DNA of 64,000 nucleotides from positions 94,217,001-94,281,000 of the forward strand of contig CM074861.1 in the NCBI GenBank assembly GCA_037501455.1. The letters are read 5' to 3'. Under the pieces are notes generated by a model. That model ran no database searches. It saw nothing but the letters and a program-made list of their open reading frames with translations, and was not told the DNA's origin. Positions 1-11,031 of the stretch are shown piece after piece. The position numbers and the translations under genes were made by a program. Source of the stretch: Lantana camara. Lineage: Eukaryota; Streptophyta; Magnoliopsida; Lamiales; Verbenaceae. Position 1 is the stretch's first letter; every line of letters begins with the position of its first letter.

Positions 1-51
1 TTGATCCCTTTTCATCATCTTGTTCTCTAAATCTCGAGAGCTTCATTGTAG

Positions 52-426
52 ATTGAAGAGAATGGAACCGAATGGAGCCACAACACGTGTTATGATGACG
101 AAGTTCACGAGCACCACGAAGAGTTCGACAACAATGAGTGCTATTATGGGGTTCCTCCAAGAGAATTGGAGAGAAAATTGCACGAATTGTTGGAATCAAG
201 GCAGCAGGAGAGGATAGACGAGCTAGAAGCAGCTTTGGAATATGCAATGGAACAGCTTCATGATAAGGAAAGGGAGCTTTCATGGTGGAAAGATACGGCC
301 CGTCTCGTTTCGCAGCATCTTCCCGCCGTCCCAGGCTTGTTCAGGCATGCGAAACAAGAATTTGAAGCGAGGGATGTGAGCCAAAGTGTGGTTAAAAACT
401 CCATCTTTCGTGCTCATGCAAGTTAA
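52..426 (+). CDS. POLAR-like protein, C-terminal exon (partial)
   Basis: This is the last exon of a gene that begins outside the window. An acceptor (…CATTGTAG) ends at 51, and the frame stays open for about 124 residues to the stop at 424-426. The peptide holds YYGVPPRELERKLHELLE, then a charged coiled-coil (RQQERIDELEAALEYAMEQL), then SWWKDTARLVSQH. That arrangement resembles the conserved tail of POLAR and POLAR-like proteins, which act as polarity scaffolds in asymmetric divisions of the stomatal lineage. The family call is from memory of the motif and was not searched. An AATAAA at 541-546 is a plausible poly(A) signal. The upstream exons and the asymmetry-determining N-terminus are not visible. 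Confidence 0.6.
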   Translation: MEENGTEWSHNTCYDDEVHEHHEEFDNNECYYGVPPRELERKLHELLESRQQERIDELEAALEYAMEQLHDKERELSWWKDTARLVSQHLPAVPGLFRHAKQEFEARDVSQSVVKNSIFRAHAS

Positions 427-568
427 GAAGATGTTGGGGCAGAATTGCAATTTTCGGGACCCCTTTTTCCTGTTTTTGAAATTCTGGTGTACTTGCTTCG
501 AATTTCGGGTTTTGCTGTGGGCGAAAATGAGATATCTTTCAATAAAATGTGCCAGGCCATTATCTTGA

Positions 569-2953
569 TGGCTTTGGGCTTGGATCGGTCCATGTTATAT
601 ATGAAATTATGAATGACCTACAATAAATTTTTTTTAAATTTTTGACAAAAAAAATAATTTACTCACAAATAGAATATTTTGCATGTATCAAATATTTGAT
701 TTATGTTTTAAACAAAATAACCAATCACATAATAATTGCTAGTAGTCCTTGCACACTTGTTGCCTATTAAAAAAATTTATTATTTAAATATATTAAAATC
801 TACTCGAAGATTTTGCCATGGTGTTTTAATTTTCTTTGGACTTATTTGCTTGAAGATTTTCAAATAGTACAGAAAATACTCAAGAGACATTTTTAGATAG
901 TGTAGAAAATACTCAAGAGATCGTGTAATATTGGAGGAGACGTGAATATAATTTAAAATTTCAATATTTATAGAGTTTAAAATGTCAATATTTTATTATA
1001 AAAGTGTTTTACGTGAAGCGGAATGTTCAAATTAAATAATAATTAAAAAAAATAGAGATTAAGTTCGAATTTTACTCGGAGTGGGGTGTAATGGCTCTCC
1101 CAAGAGATTACATGAGTATTTTCACATAGTGAGATGTTCAAATCAAATTTAAAAAAAAAAAACACCAAATTAAAGAGATCACACGATCTCACATGACATA
1201 ATAAAAGAGAATAAGGAATAAATTCACCCACCAAGTGAATTATCTTAACAATACTCGATATTATACTAATTTTAACCAAACATATTTGAGTTTTTACTTT
1301 TTAGTCGTGCACTTACATGTCTAATAATTAACTTAGAATATGACTAATAATTAAAGATTTTCCTTCATATATTTCTGTCTTAACTATCAAAATATCGAAT
1401 ATAAAACAATAAATATAATGTAAAGTTCTTCACAATCAGTATATAAATAAACACAAATTACTATATGTCATTAATTCTAAAGAAGGTGGGGGGTGAGAAA
1501 CATAGTTTCGGGTATAATGCATAGTGTTTCTTTAATATAAACATTTAATTCATATAGAGAAAACAAAATAAATAAATAAAAAATACTAATACATACCCTG
1601 AACAACCAACTCTGAAGAAAGGTTTGGCAAAACTTTGTTGGATGAATATTATTTTGTCCAATAAAAAGGGACAAATTTGATATACCCAATTTTGGCTTAC
1701 TGAAAATCATGAAGTCTACTTATTTATACAAGTTGGGGAAAAGAATGGCAACTTGCCAATTTAAATATTGTATTAGGGGTATTTTCGTAATCTTAATTGG
1801 CTGCTCTTACATTGATACCCAGTCTCCCTATTGGTCAAGGAAGTACAAAATAAACAAATATGAAATATCATATATATAATTATTCTGGAAGATTGAATTC
1901 TGACTTGGATAGAGCTGTCTTGTAAATTGTAATTAACTAATTAACTAAACACCATTCATGGAATCTGAAAAGCCATGGAAGTCCCTTAAACCCAGTCAAT
2001 GACACGTGGCATTTACTATTCGTTATTATTATTATTATTTTTTTAATATTAATAATAAAGATAATTATAAACCCTTGTTCTATAATTAATTAAAACAGTA
2101 CAAAGCTAGAATTACCCTTTAATTCCGAAGATATTAATTTTTTTTAAAATTTGTGTTTTATCTTATTTTTCACTAACATACATATGTAGTGGAAAATTAA
2201 AATACAAACTTTAGGAGAGTTTAATTAAGCTGTAAAGCAAGACATATATTTGAATTATATTTAGGGTTAGAAAATTTTTGTAATTCGAATTATAGTCGTT
2301 TTTACACTTTTCTACCCTAATTAAGTTTCCTTGTAAATTGTCATGCCTACTTTGTGTTTTTTTTTTCAAACCATCATCATTATTTTGTGTTTTTAAAAAA
2401 AAAATAAATTCCGAACTGTTTTTAGTAGTTTTGATAGCCTAAATACTGAACACATGAAACACATATGATTCACTAAATACAAACTTATCATTTTATATCA
2501 TTTTTTCTTAATAAAATTAGATTTTTTCAAACAAATTTTTTTTTTTTTCTATTAGTATCTGCACATAGTATATAGTATGCAGAAAATAAAAATTACATTT
2601 TTTAGACCCAGTCATTATTTGTATATCTTTTTTTCTCTCTACATATTGATGTGCATATTTTCCCAAACCATCCAAATTCTAAACTCAATCTCATTTACAA
2701 TTTTTCATTATTGTTCTAATTTGGCCCATTGATCCAAACTTGTATATTTAAAACATTTAAAAGAAAAATAATCATGCTTCACACATTTCTCGGTCCTGAC
2801 ACCTACTTCGTAAAAGTGCAATTCAACGAAAACATTTAGAATTCTAATTATGAATAAGTAAAAGTGTCCTAGAATTCTAAAGATTTTCCAGAAGTGTCGG
2901 ATATGAATATGAAAAAAGAAATTGTTGCAGAAAAAATTTGGTGTGAATAAAAA
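569..2953. other. Gene-free AT-rich intergenic DNA
   Basis: No supported gene was found here. The stretch is very AT-rich with many A and T runs and only short chance reading frames. No complete transposon boundary could be recognised. It ends at the insertion site of the young retrotransposon. Confidence 0.6.
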
Positions 2954-2958
2954 AAATT

Positions 2959-5131
2959 TGTAACGCCCCGATTTCATAAACGATTTCTTATGTTTACTAT
3001 AATTTTATAAATTTCATTTTATCAAACTTTCATAAAATTTCATGACTTTATATTAAGGTTAGAATTTATTTCGTAATTTGAAAATATTTATTTCGTGAAA
3101 TAATTACCAAGAGTATTTCGAATTTCCAAATGGCCCTAGATATTCATTTCTAAAACTTTGGGGACTTAATTGTATGATTCTTCAAGGATATGATTGATCA
3201 CTTTCAAAACCTACCTATACCTTATTGTATAACTTAAACAATTGAAGGAGTAATTGGCAAATTGAGCAATTTCACACATTTCCATGGGATGAATCACGTT
3301 ATACCATTTCCATGAGCTTCCATGAACCCATTTTTCATCCAAAATTCCCCAAACACATTTGCTCTCACTCTCGGTTCCTCCAAGAAAAGAAAAAGAAGAA
3401 GTTTTCTCAATCAATCATCAAGATTTCAAGAAATTAGCCAAGCTTTTGAGAGTTGATCATCATCTTCATCCATCTTCTTCATTTCTTTCACTTTAAGGTT
3501 GGTTTTGCATGAAACCATGATTCTTGATCATATTTGAGTTGGTTAGGGTTTGGAATTCATATGCTAGATGGATTGATTGGACATGGAAGCATGAATATGT
3601 GATCATATCATGAATCATGGCATGATTTATTCATGAATTCTTGAATATTTGAGCTTGTATGATCAATAGGATCATGAACATGAAACCTTGAATTCTTGAT
3701 CATAATTCATGTTTTGGGTGTTTATGTGTTATATATATTTAGTCTTTGAACATATATGTATTATGTCTTCATAAATTAATAGCTTTGTTGATCAAAAATG
3801 GAATTTTGGTGGCTTTGTTGTTCATACCCGAGAGCCTCCCCTGTTTTGCTCTGTTTCTGTAAATTGCAGAAACTGGGAACGACCGTTCCCAGCCTTAAGG
3901 CTTTGTGGGAACGGGCGTTCCCACCTTTTCAAATAAATGGGCGGCCGAGACTGGGAACGGCCGTTCCCATTTTGGCCTGCGTGCCGGAAGGGCCGTTCCC
4001 AGCTTCAGCGGGTTTTAAGGGGAAAAACGTTGGTGCGCTTTTGGGGAGGAACGGGAACGACCGTTCCCATTTACAAAGGGAACCCGGAACGGCCGTTCCC
4101 ACCTGACATGCAGAACAAAATATTCTGCATAAAATTACAATTTTAGCCCCTCGATCCGACGACTTCTTTGACCCCGATTTGCTTTAATATGTGCTAATAT
4201 GTAGTGAAACAACATGTTATCATGCCACATTGTATTTTCGTGGTCGTCTCGATACATTTTGGCCGTGCGTCATGTGTGGTCCATTTTAGAGTCATATCTC
4301 ACATGTCTAAGTTCATTTACACAGATCGGTTTCCCCGTAGCAAGGAGCAGGGCCATAGGCAGTGACCTACTTGCATTGTATCAGTAAAGGTGAGGTTTAA
4401 TTGCTAATTGCAGAAAACTCGTACCATCTCGCATGAAACTCAGGTCAAGTAGTATATCGTGTTGCAAATCATGATCATGTACCGTGTTATCGTGAATGGT
4501 GAAGGCTCGCAACCTTCCCGTTATTGGAGTGATGTAGTTATTGGAGTGATGTAGTTCATGGAGTGATGTAGCTCTTGGAGTGACGGAGTTTGTGGAGTGA
4601 CGGGGGTTCGTGATATTGACACGGGTGCCGTGTATTTGAATGGCCCGCTTGCGTATTCGTTTATAAACTATTGATATTGATAGTTATAACTTGCAGGTTA
4701 TTGCTCTAATGTAATTAAGCTTCACTCAGTCTTCCCTGGACTGACACCCCACCTTTCAGGTACTTGAGAGCGGTCGTGGGCTAGGCGGGAGTCGAGTCAG
4801 GTCGCACATTCCACAAAGTCTAGCATTCATTTTATGTACAGAACTTTTGGTATTATGTTATGACCGTTACTATCACATGTTGGAGATTTTAGAATGAACA
4901 ATATGCAAGAGATGATAATGTATTGATAGATATATATATTATTTACTGATGAATTATTCGGTGCTTCCGCTTCCTTTTATTGCATGTATAGTTTAGTTTC
5001 CGCCTAGCTTGTTGGTATTGCATTGTCACCCGTTCGCTATAGTTTTGATTTATGTATGGACTTTCCATTTCATACGTGGATCGAGGCTATAGTGCGGGGG
5101 TGTGGCACCTCCACGTGTAAGGGGTGTTACA
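2959..5131 (+). repeat. 5' LTR of the gag-only retrotransposon
   Basis: The LTR is 2,173 bp with TGTAAC/GTTACA ends. It contains six palindromes with the GGGAACG…CGTTCCC theme (3873-4099), a run of about five short GGAGTGA(T/C)G-type tandem units (about 4520-4605), and a small ACACGGGTGCCGTGT hairpin near 4619. The short reading frames inside it recur identically in the other LTR and are not genes. Confidence 0.95.
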
Positions 5132-5138
5132 TCTAAGG

Positions 5139-5157
5139 TGGTATCAGAGCCCGGTTG
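5139..5157 (+). other. Primer-binding site (initiator tRNA-Met)
   Basis: TGGTATCAGAGC begins 8 bp after the LTR. It complements the 3' end of plant initiator tRNA-Met, the usual minus-strand primer of Ty3/gypsy elements. Confidence 0.92.
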
Positions 5158-5372
5158 TAAAACCGAGGTTCTCGAGTCGTGTCAAGTGAGTCTAGGTCGA
5201 ACGGCATAGGGTTATTTGGGAATCGTGAGTCCTGCATCTTATATGAATATACCTGAATCTAGTTGAATTCATGAATTATGTGAAGAATGTGTTTCATTTG
5301 TGCTTATGATTTAATTATGTCCCTTAGCATCTATTAATCCAACATGCATATCTAGTGTTTTAAAGTTACAGG

Positions 5373-6491
5373 ATGCCTCGAGGTAGGCCTCGCCGTGAGC
5401 ATACTCCTGGACATAGGAAACGTCATCATGATTATTCTCCTCGGGCTACTCCACCCCCTCCTGCTCAGCCACAAGATTTCATGAATGCCGTGGTTGGGCT
5501 AATTGATCAGAGACTTCGAGATTATGTGCCTCCGGCGCCACCAGCACCACCAGCCCCAGTGGAAAATCCTATCTCTACTATACTTCGGGAATTTCAGAAT
5601 CAGCAGCCTCCCAAGTTCTATAAGGGAAATGATATTCAGGCAGAGATGTGGTTAAAGGAAGTGGATAGAATTTGGCAGCTTATTCCATGTGACCCTCAGG
5701 AGAAAGCTCGTTGCACTCTTACTCTAATTCAGGGCGAGGCTTACTCCTGGTGGGAAAGTACTCAGATTGTATTGGAGTCTGCCGGGGAAACTATCACTTG
5801 GGAAGTGTTCGTTCGGGAGTTCAGAAATAAATTCATTCCACCAGCTTCGCGTACTCGTAGGTTAAGGGAATTTACCGAGTTAAAACAAGAAGGAAGATCC
5901 GTCGGCGAGTACATTGCAGAATTTGAGAGATTGTCTCGTTACGCTCCCAATATAGCGAACGATGACTTCCACAAAGCGACACAATTCGTGTAGGGACTTA
6001 GGCCAGATATCCAGGATGCTTTAAAAGCTGCTAATACAAGTACCTGGGCTAAGGCCACCACTAAAGCATTGAAAGTTGAAGATTCAGACAATGCGAGAAG
6101 GTCGAGAGCGTTTGAACCGGATTCAGTTTCAGAATCTGGACCGGATCCTGTTATTATAAAAAGGTCCAATGCTGCTTCTATCTTGTCTTCCCAAGAAAAT
6201 TCAAAAAGGAAGAAGTCTCAAGTTGATCATCTAAATTCAAAGAAGAGCTCTATTACGGCGTTACCATCACAGTCAGGGAAGCCCCTTTGCGCTTGCTGTG
6301 GACGTGATAACCATACGGCTGAGACTTGTAGAAAACGTCTAAACTTGTGCATGCGATGCGGGAGCAATGAACACTTAGCAAACATGTGTCCCAAGCAATG
6401 GAGAGTGCCAGTCGGGGGTGCTAATCTGAATGTGGTAGCCGAAGGTACCAATTATATACATGACACAATCAACGGTGAACGGTACACCTAA
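5373..6491 (+). pseudogene. gag: gag polyprotein with one in-frame TAG
   Basis: The gag starts MPRGRPRREH and has a proline-rich N-terminus. The capsid-like core, with the WLKEVDRIW and GEAYSWWEST motifs typical of plant chromovirus Gag, runs to about residue 206. A TAG at 5991-5993 interrupts FV*GLRPDIQ, where the larger element in this window has a glutamine. The same frame then continues to two zinc knuckles at about residues 306-340 (CACCGRDNHTAETC, CMRCGSNEHLANMC). It ends soon after the GTNYIHDT segment, which corresponds to the start of protease in the other element; everything downstream is deleted. A C-to-T change at a CAG codon explains the stop. If the stop is not read through, the zinc knuckles are lost. 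Confidence 0.88.
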
Positions 6492-6664
6492 TCATGCATA
6501 TCATGTGCATCATGAAATTTATTGTTACTAAACTTAAATTATCATCATTGTGAATGGTTATTTATGTGACCAATATGATTCTGCTTGTTTACGTGACATT
6601 TGTGCGCCTGTTTCCACCATCAATTCCTTGTGCATAAGGAACAGAGATCTTATTAGTATCGTTT

Positions 6665-6844
6665 GGGGGACGGGGTTCCCTCCTTGCTTGTCAGGAGACG
6701 GGGTGCTCTTGGCATTCTCGAGAGACGGGGTTCTCTCTTTTCTTGTGGAAAGACGGGGTTCTTCCATTTCCTGTTTCAAGAGACGGGGTCTCTTATGGCT
6801 TGTGCATCATTCTAAACTTGATAGTGGACCTGGGGACCAGGTCC
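6665..6844 (+). repeat. Array of six small hairpins before the polypurine tract
   Basis: Five units share an ACGGGGT core between complementary arms that differ from unit to unit, at 6665-6680, 6694-6709, 6720-6738, 6747-6765 and 6778-6795 (for example GAGAG/CTCTC, GGAA/TTCC, AAGAGAC/GTCTCTT). A sixth, GGACCTGGGGACCAGGTCC, lies at 6826-6844. No coding role is apparent. Confidence 0.75.
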
Positions 6845-6846
6845 TT

Positions 6847-6862
6847 TTAAGGGGGGGAGAAT
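6847..6862 (+). other. Polypurine tract
   Basis: AAGGGGGGGAGAAT lies immediately before the 3' LTR, the expected plus-strand primer of an LTR retrotransposon. Confidence 0.9.
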
Positions 6863-9035
6863 TGTAACGCCCCGATTTCATAAACGATTTCTTATGTTTA
6901 CTATAATTTTATAAATTTCATTTTATCAAACTTTCATAAAATTTCATGACTTTATATTAAGGTTAGAATTTATTTCGTAATTTGAAAATATTTATTTCGT
7001 GAAATAATTACCAAGAGTATTTCGAATTTCCAAATGGCCCTAGATATTCATTTCTAAAACTTTGGGGACTTAATTGTATGATTCTTCAAGGATATGATTG
7101 ATCACTTTCAAAACCTACCTATACCTTATTGTATAACTTAAACAATTGAAGGAGTAATTGGCAAATTGAGCAATTTCACACATTTCCATGGGATGAATCA
7201 CGTTATACCATTTCCATGAGCTTCCATGAACCCATTTTTCATCCAAAATTCCCCAAACACATTTGCTCTCACTCTCGGTTCCTCCAAGAAAAGAAAAAGA
7301 AGAAGTTTTCTCAATCAATCATCAAGATTTCAAGAAATTAGCCAAGCTTTTGAGAGTTGATCATCATCTTCATCCATCTTCTTCATTTCTTTCACTTTAA
7401 GGTTGGTTTTGCATGAAACCATGATTCTTGATCATATTTGAGTTGGTTAGGGTTTGGAATTCATATGCTAGATGGATTGATTGGACATGGAAGCATGAAT
7501 ATGTGATCATATCATGAATCATGGCATGATTTATTCATGAATTCTTGAATATTTGAGCTTGTATGATCAATAGGATCATGAACATGAAACCTTGAATTCT
7601 TGATCATAATTCATGTTTTGGGTGTTTATGTGTTATATATATTTAGTCTTTGAACATATATGTATTATGTCTTCATAAATTAATAGCTTTGTTGATCAAA
7701 AATGGAATTTTGGTGGCTTTGTTGTTCATACCCGAGAGCCTCCCCTGTTTTGCTCTGTTTCTGTAAATTGCAGAAACTGGGAACGACCGTTCCCAGCCTT
7801 AAGGCTTTGTGGGAACGGGCGTTCCCACCTTTTCAAATAAATGGGCGGCCGAGACTGGGAACGGCCGTTCCCATTTTGGCCTGCGTGCCGGAAGGGCCGT
7901 TCCCAGCTTCAGCGGGTTTTAAGGGGAAAAACGTTGGTGCGCTTTTGGGGAGGAACGGGAACGACCGTTCCCATTTACAAAGGGAACCCGGAACGGCCGT
8001 TCCCACCTGACATGCAGAACAAAATATTCTGCATAAAATTACAATTTTAGCCCCTCGATCCGACGACTTCTTTGACCCCGATTTGCTTTAATATGTGCTA
8101 ATATGTAGTGAAACAACATGTTATCATGCCACATTGTATTTTCGTGGTCGTCTCGATACATTTTGGCCGTGCGTCATGTGTGGTCCATTTTAGAGTCATA
8201 TCTCACATGTCTAAGTTCATTTACACAGATCGGTTTCCCCGTAGCAAGGAGCAGGGCCATAGGCAGTGACCTACTTGCATTGTATCAGTAAAGGTGAGGT
8301 TTAATTGCTAATTGCAGAAAACTCGTACCATCTCGCATGAAACTCAGGTCAAGTAGTATATCGTGTTGCAAATCATGATCATGTACCGTGTTATCGTGAA
8401 TGGTGAAGGCTCGCAACCTTCCCGTTATTGGAGTGATGTAGTTATTGGAGTGATGTAGTTCATGGAGTGATGTAGCTCTTGGAGTGACGGAGTTTGTGGA
8501 GTGACGGGGGTTCGTGATATTGACACGGGTGCCGTGTATTTGAATGGCCCGCTTGCGTATTCGTTTATAAACTATTGATATTGATAGTTATAACTTGCAG
8601 GTTATTGCTCTAATGTAATTAAGCTTCACTCAGTCTTCCCTGGACTGACACCCCACCTTTCAGGTACTTGAGAGCGGTCGTGGGCTAGGCGGGAGTCGAG
8701 TCAGGTCGCACATTCCACAGAGTCTAGCATTCATTTTATGTACAGAACTTTTGGTATTATGTTATGACCGTTACTATCACATGTTGGAGATTTTAGAATG
8801 AACAATATGCAAGAGATGATAATGTATTGATAGATATATATATTATTTACTGATGAATTATTCGGTGCTTCCGCTTCCTTTTATTGCATGTATAGTTTAG
8901 TTTCCGCCTAGCTTGTTGGTATTGCATTGTCACCCGTTCGCTATAGTTTTGATTTATGTATGGACTTTCCATTTCATACGTGGATCGAGGCTATAGTGCG
9001 GGGGTGTGGCACCTCCACGTGTAAGGGGTGTTACA
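6863..9035 (+). repeat. 3' LTR of the gag-only retrotransposon
   Basis: This is a 2,173-bp copy of the 5' LTR at a constant offset of 3,904 bp, so there is no net indel. The only difference I noticed by eye is A4816 versus G8720. The hairpin cluster recurs at about 7777-8003. Confidence 0.95.
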
Positions 9036-9040
9036 AAATT

Positions 9041-10015
9041 AGATGAAAAAATTGGATCAAAAGAAAATATTGTAAAAAAAGAAAATGATTTTAGTGAAGA
9101 ATAAAGACAGTTGAAACCATTAAAAATAACAAATTTTGTTACCGAAATCACTAAAAAACCGTCGAAACTATTAAAAGACTACTAAAAATACAAAAATTCA
9201 ATCGGAGATAATTAGATAACAAAAACGCAAAATAAAAATAGTGATTTGCAACAAAATTTTAGAGTAGGTGGAAAAATGTAAAAATGAATATAGTTGGATA
9301 AAAAATTTCTTTACCCCATACATTTACTAATACAATAGAAATTAAAGACATGATTAAATTAGACAAATTATAGTAAAGATTTCACTAATTGTGAATCTAC
9401 AACCAAATTATACTGTGGACAATCAAATTTAATAAGCCATAATTAATAATTAATCTGGCTGAGTTAAGCACATACGTGAGGGTCATCCTAAATCCTAATT
9501 AAAGACTCTCCAAACCCCATCTCACAAGAAAAGAAAGTTCTCATCTTTCCAAAAAGTAAAATTAAATATACATAAATAGACTTTAACCGCACGAGCTGAA
9601 AGTCAATTCTTCTAGAAAAAATACTTCTTTTTTCCACACTTCTTAGACAAAGTGTGTCTTGACGAGCACATTAAAATATAAAAATAAAATTATAATAAAG
9701 ATAATGCATTTGCTCCGTATTTGCTAAAATATAAATAAATAATTAGAAAACAATTAAAATATAAATACAAACAATATAAAAAGGGTGGCAAGTGTATCGG
9801 GTCAATAACGTGTAGAACGGGCCGGACCCAGAAATTATTCAACTGCAGAGGCCCGAAATATACTTTGTTTGAAAATTCAAATTTCTCCCCTTAGAATGAA
9901 ATGTTTCTTTGGTCTAATGATCTAATCTTGACCCAAAATTATATGAATATGTACTGTTTTTTTTGTGTTTGTTCCATTCACATGTAATTGAGCCTGTGAT
10001 CCACGGATACGGATA
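9041..10015. other. Intergenic DNA, distal upstream region of the first transporter gene
   Basis: No gene was seen. From about 9781 to 9870 it resembles 18746-18830 upstream of the second transporter (shared GGGTCAATAA and ATTCAACTGC.GAGGCC). This marks the approximate left edge of the tandem duplication unit. Confidence 0.6.
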
Positions 10016-10298
10016 CAGTGATATATAGTGAGGGGGTCAAAAATTTTATTTAGGGGGGTCGACCAAATCATAATACTAAAGAAAAATCCAATAAAATTTT
10101 TTTTGGTGTTGTCTCAATTATTAATAATTTACTATATTAGTCCTCACTGGTATTAATTTTAACTTTGGTGAGAGGGGTTAATAATGAAAAATCACATAAA
10201 ATTATATATCTATATATCTATATAATATATTTTTTTATTTTTTTTATTTTTGAGGGAGGTCAATTGTACCCCCTCAACACCATGTGGCTCCGCCACTG
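10016..10298. mobile_element. MITE-like element with degenerate terminal inverted repeats
   Basis: It begins CAGTG…GAGGGGGTCAA and ends …TACCCCCTCAA followed by GTGGCTCCGCCACTG. The ends are imperfect inverted repeats of the plant AGTGGCGGAGCCAC type. I could not find a matching target duplication. A related, longer element is at 33612-34778. Confidence 0.5.
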
Positions 10299-10502
10299 GT
10301 GTCTGGTGATACGAACATAACATTCATATAGTGATATAATTTTTTTTAAATTTATTTCGTAAGAAGTATCAAATACAATATTCAATATAAATATCCAATA
10401 TAACACAATAATATAATAAAATAATATTTATAAAAATGTTTCGATACCACGAAATTGAGCACAATCTGAATGAGAACGATTCTTCTTCTTTTTATTTAAG
10501 AA

Positions 10503-10856
10503 ACTGAGTAATTGACCTTCTAGAAAGTCAGAGCCCTGGAAAAGGCAAATGTGAAAAACACTTTATGCGTGACTTTCACAAGTCAGAACCATCTTGGTAA
10601 TATATGAACCACATGCTTGTAGAATTTAAATATTGAGGACTAATTTGAAACTTCTGAAAAGTTTGAGGGCCACATTTGGGAATATCCCAACATACTCCAT
10701 TATTAACAGTAATTGCAAATGGACCCACCAAGTTGGTTAAGAAATTGAAGAAAAGGTCAAGGAAAGTGGGAGTTTGCCACCTTCTGGGAAACGGAAATCA
10801 TTTTAAAAAAGCTTTGAAAATACAACCGCCTTGATTACATGCACACCTATATAAAC
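10503..10856 (+). promoter_or_regulatory. Promoter of the first PDR transporter gene
   Basis: A TATATAAA box lies at 10848-10855, 177 bp before the ATG. About 20 bp upstream is ACCGCCTTG (10825-), a one-base variant of the GCC box. Blocks TGAGTAATTGA..TTCTAGAAAGTCAG (about 10504) and GGAAAGTGGGAG are shared with the second gene's promoter, so the promoter was duplicated with the gene. Confidence 0.65.
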
Positions 10857-11031
10857 CTCATTCTTGAATTTGCAGAATCAAACATCTCTAACATCTTCAT
10901 TCACTCTTTCATTCTTCCATTGAAGAAGCAAGAGACAAGAATCAGGTTTGAGTTACCTGACATTACAAAAATTCCAGCGTTTTGAAGTGAGAGAACAGAT
11001 CATCCATTGTTGGCCTGGAACGGTTGGAGAA

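Larger units (their letters stand above)
2959..9035 (+). mobile_element. Ty3/gypsy (Tekay/Del-type) retrotransposon, gag-only, recent
   Basis: The element runs from TGTAAC… to …GTTACA and is flanked by the 5-bp duplication AAATT (2954-2958 and 9036-9040). Both LTRs are 2,173 bp. The 1.73-kb interior has a primer-binding site, a gag frame with one stop, a cluster of small hairpins and a polypurine tract. It has no protease (beyond its first few residues), reverse transcriptase, RNase H or integrase. It must therefore be non-autonomous, mobilised by a relative in trans. Near-identical LTRs imply a recent insertion. Gag is clearly homologous to that of the full-length element at 43578-55594. Confidence 0.95.

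Noticed and set aside
3798..4146. Short frames inside LTRs (also 7702-8050, 44939-46587, 53313-54995)
   Set aside because: They recur identically in both LTRs of each element, have no domain, and cross the hairpin clusters.
5139..5157. tRNA-Met-like sequence
   Set aside because: Only the 3' complement of a tRNA next to an LTR: a primer-binding site, not a tRNA gene. The same holds at 47195 and 35349.
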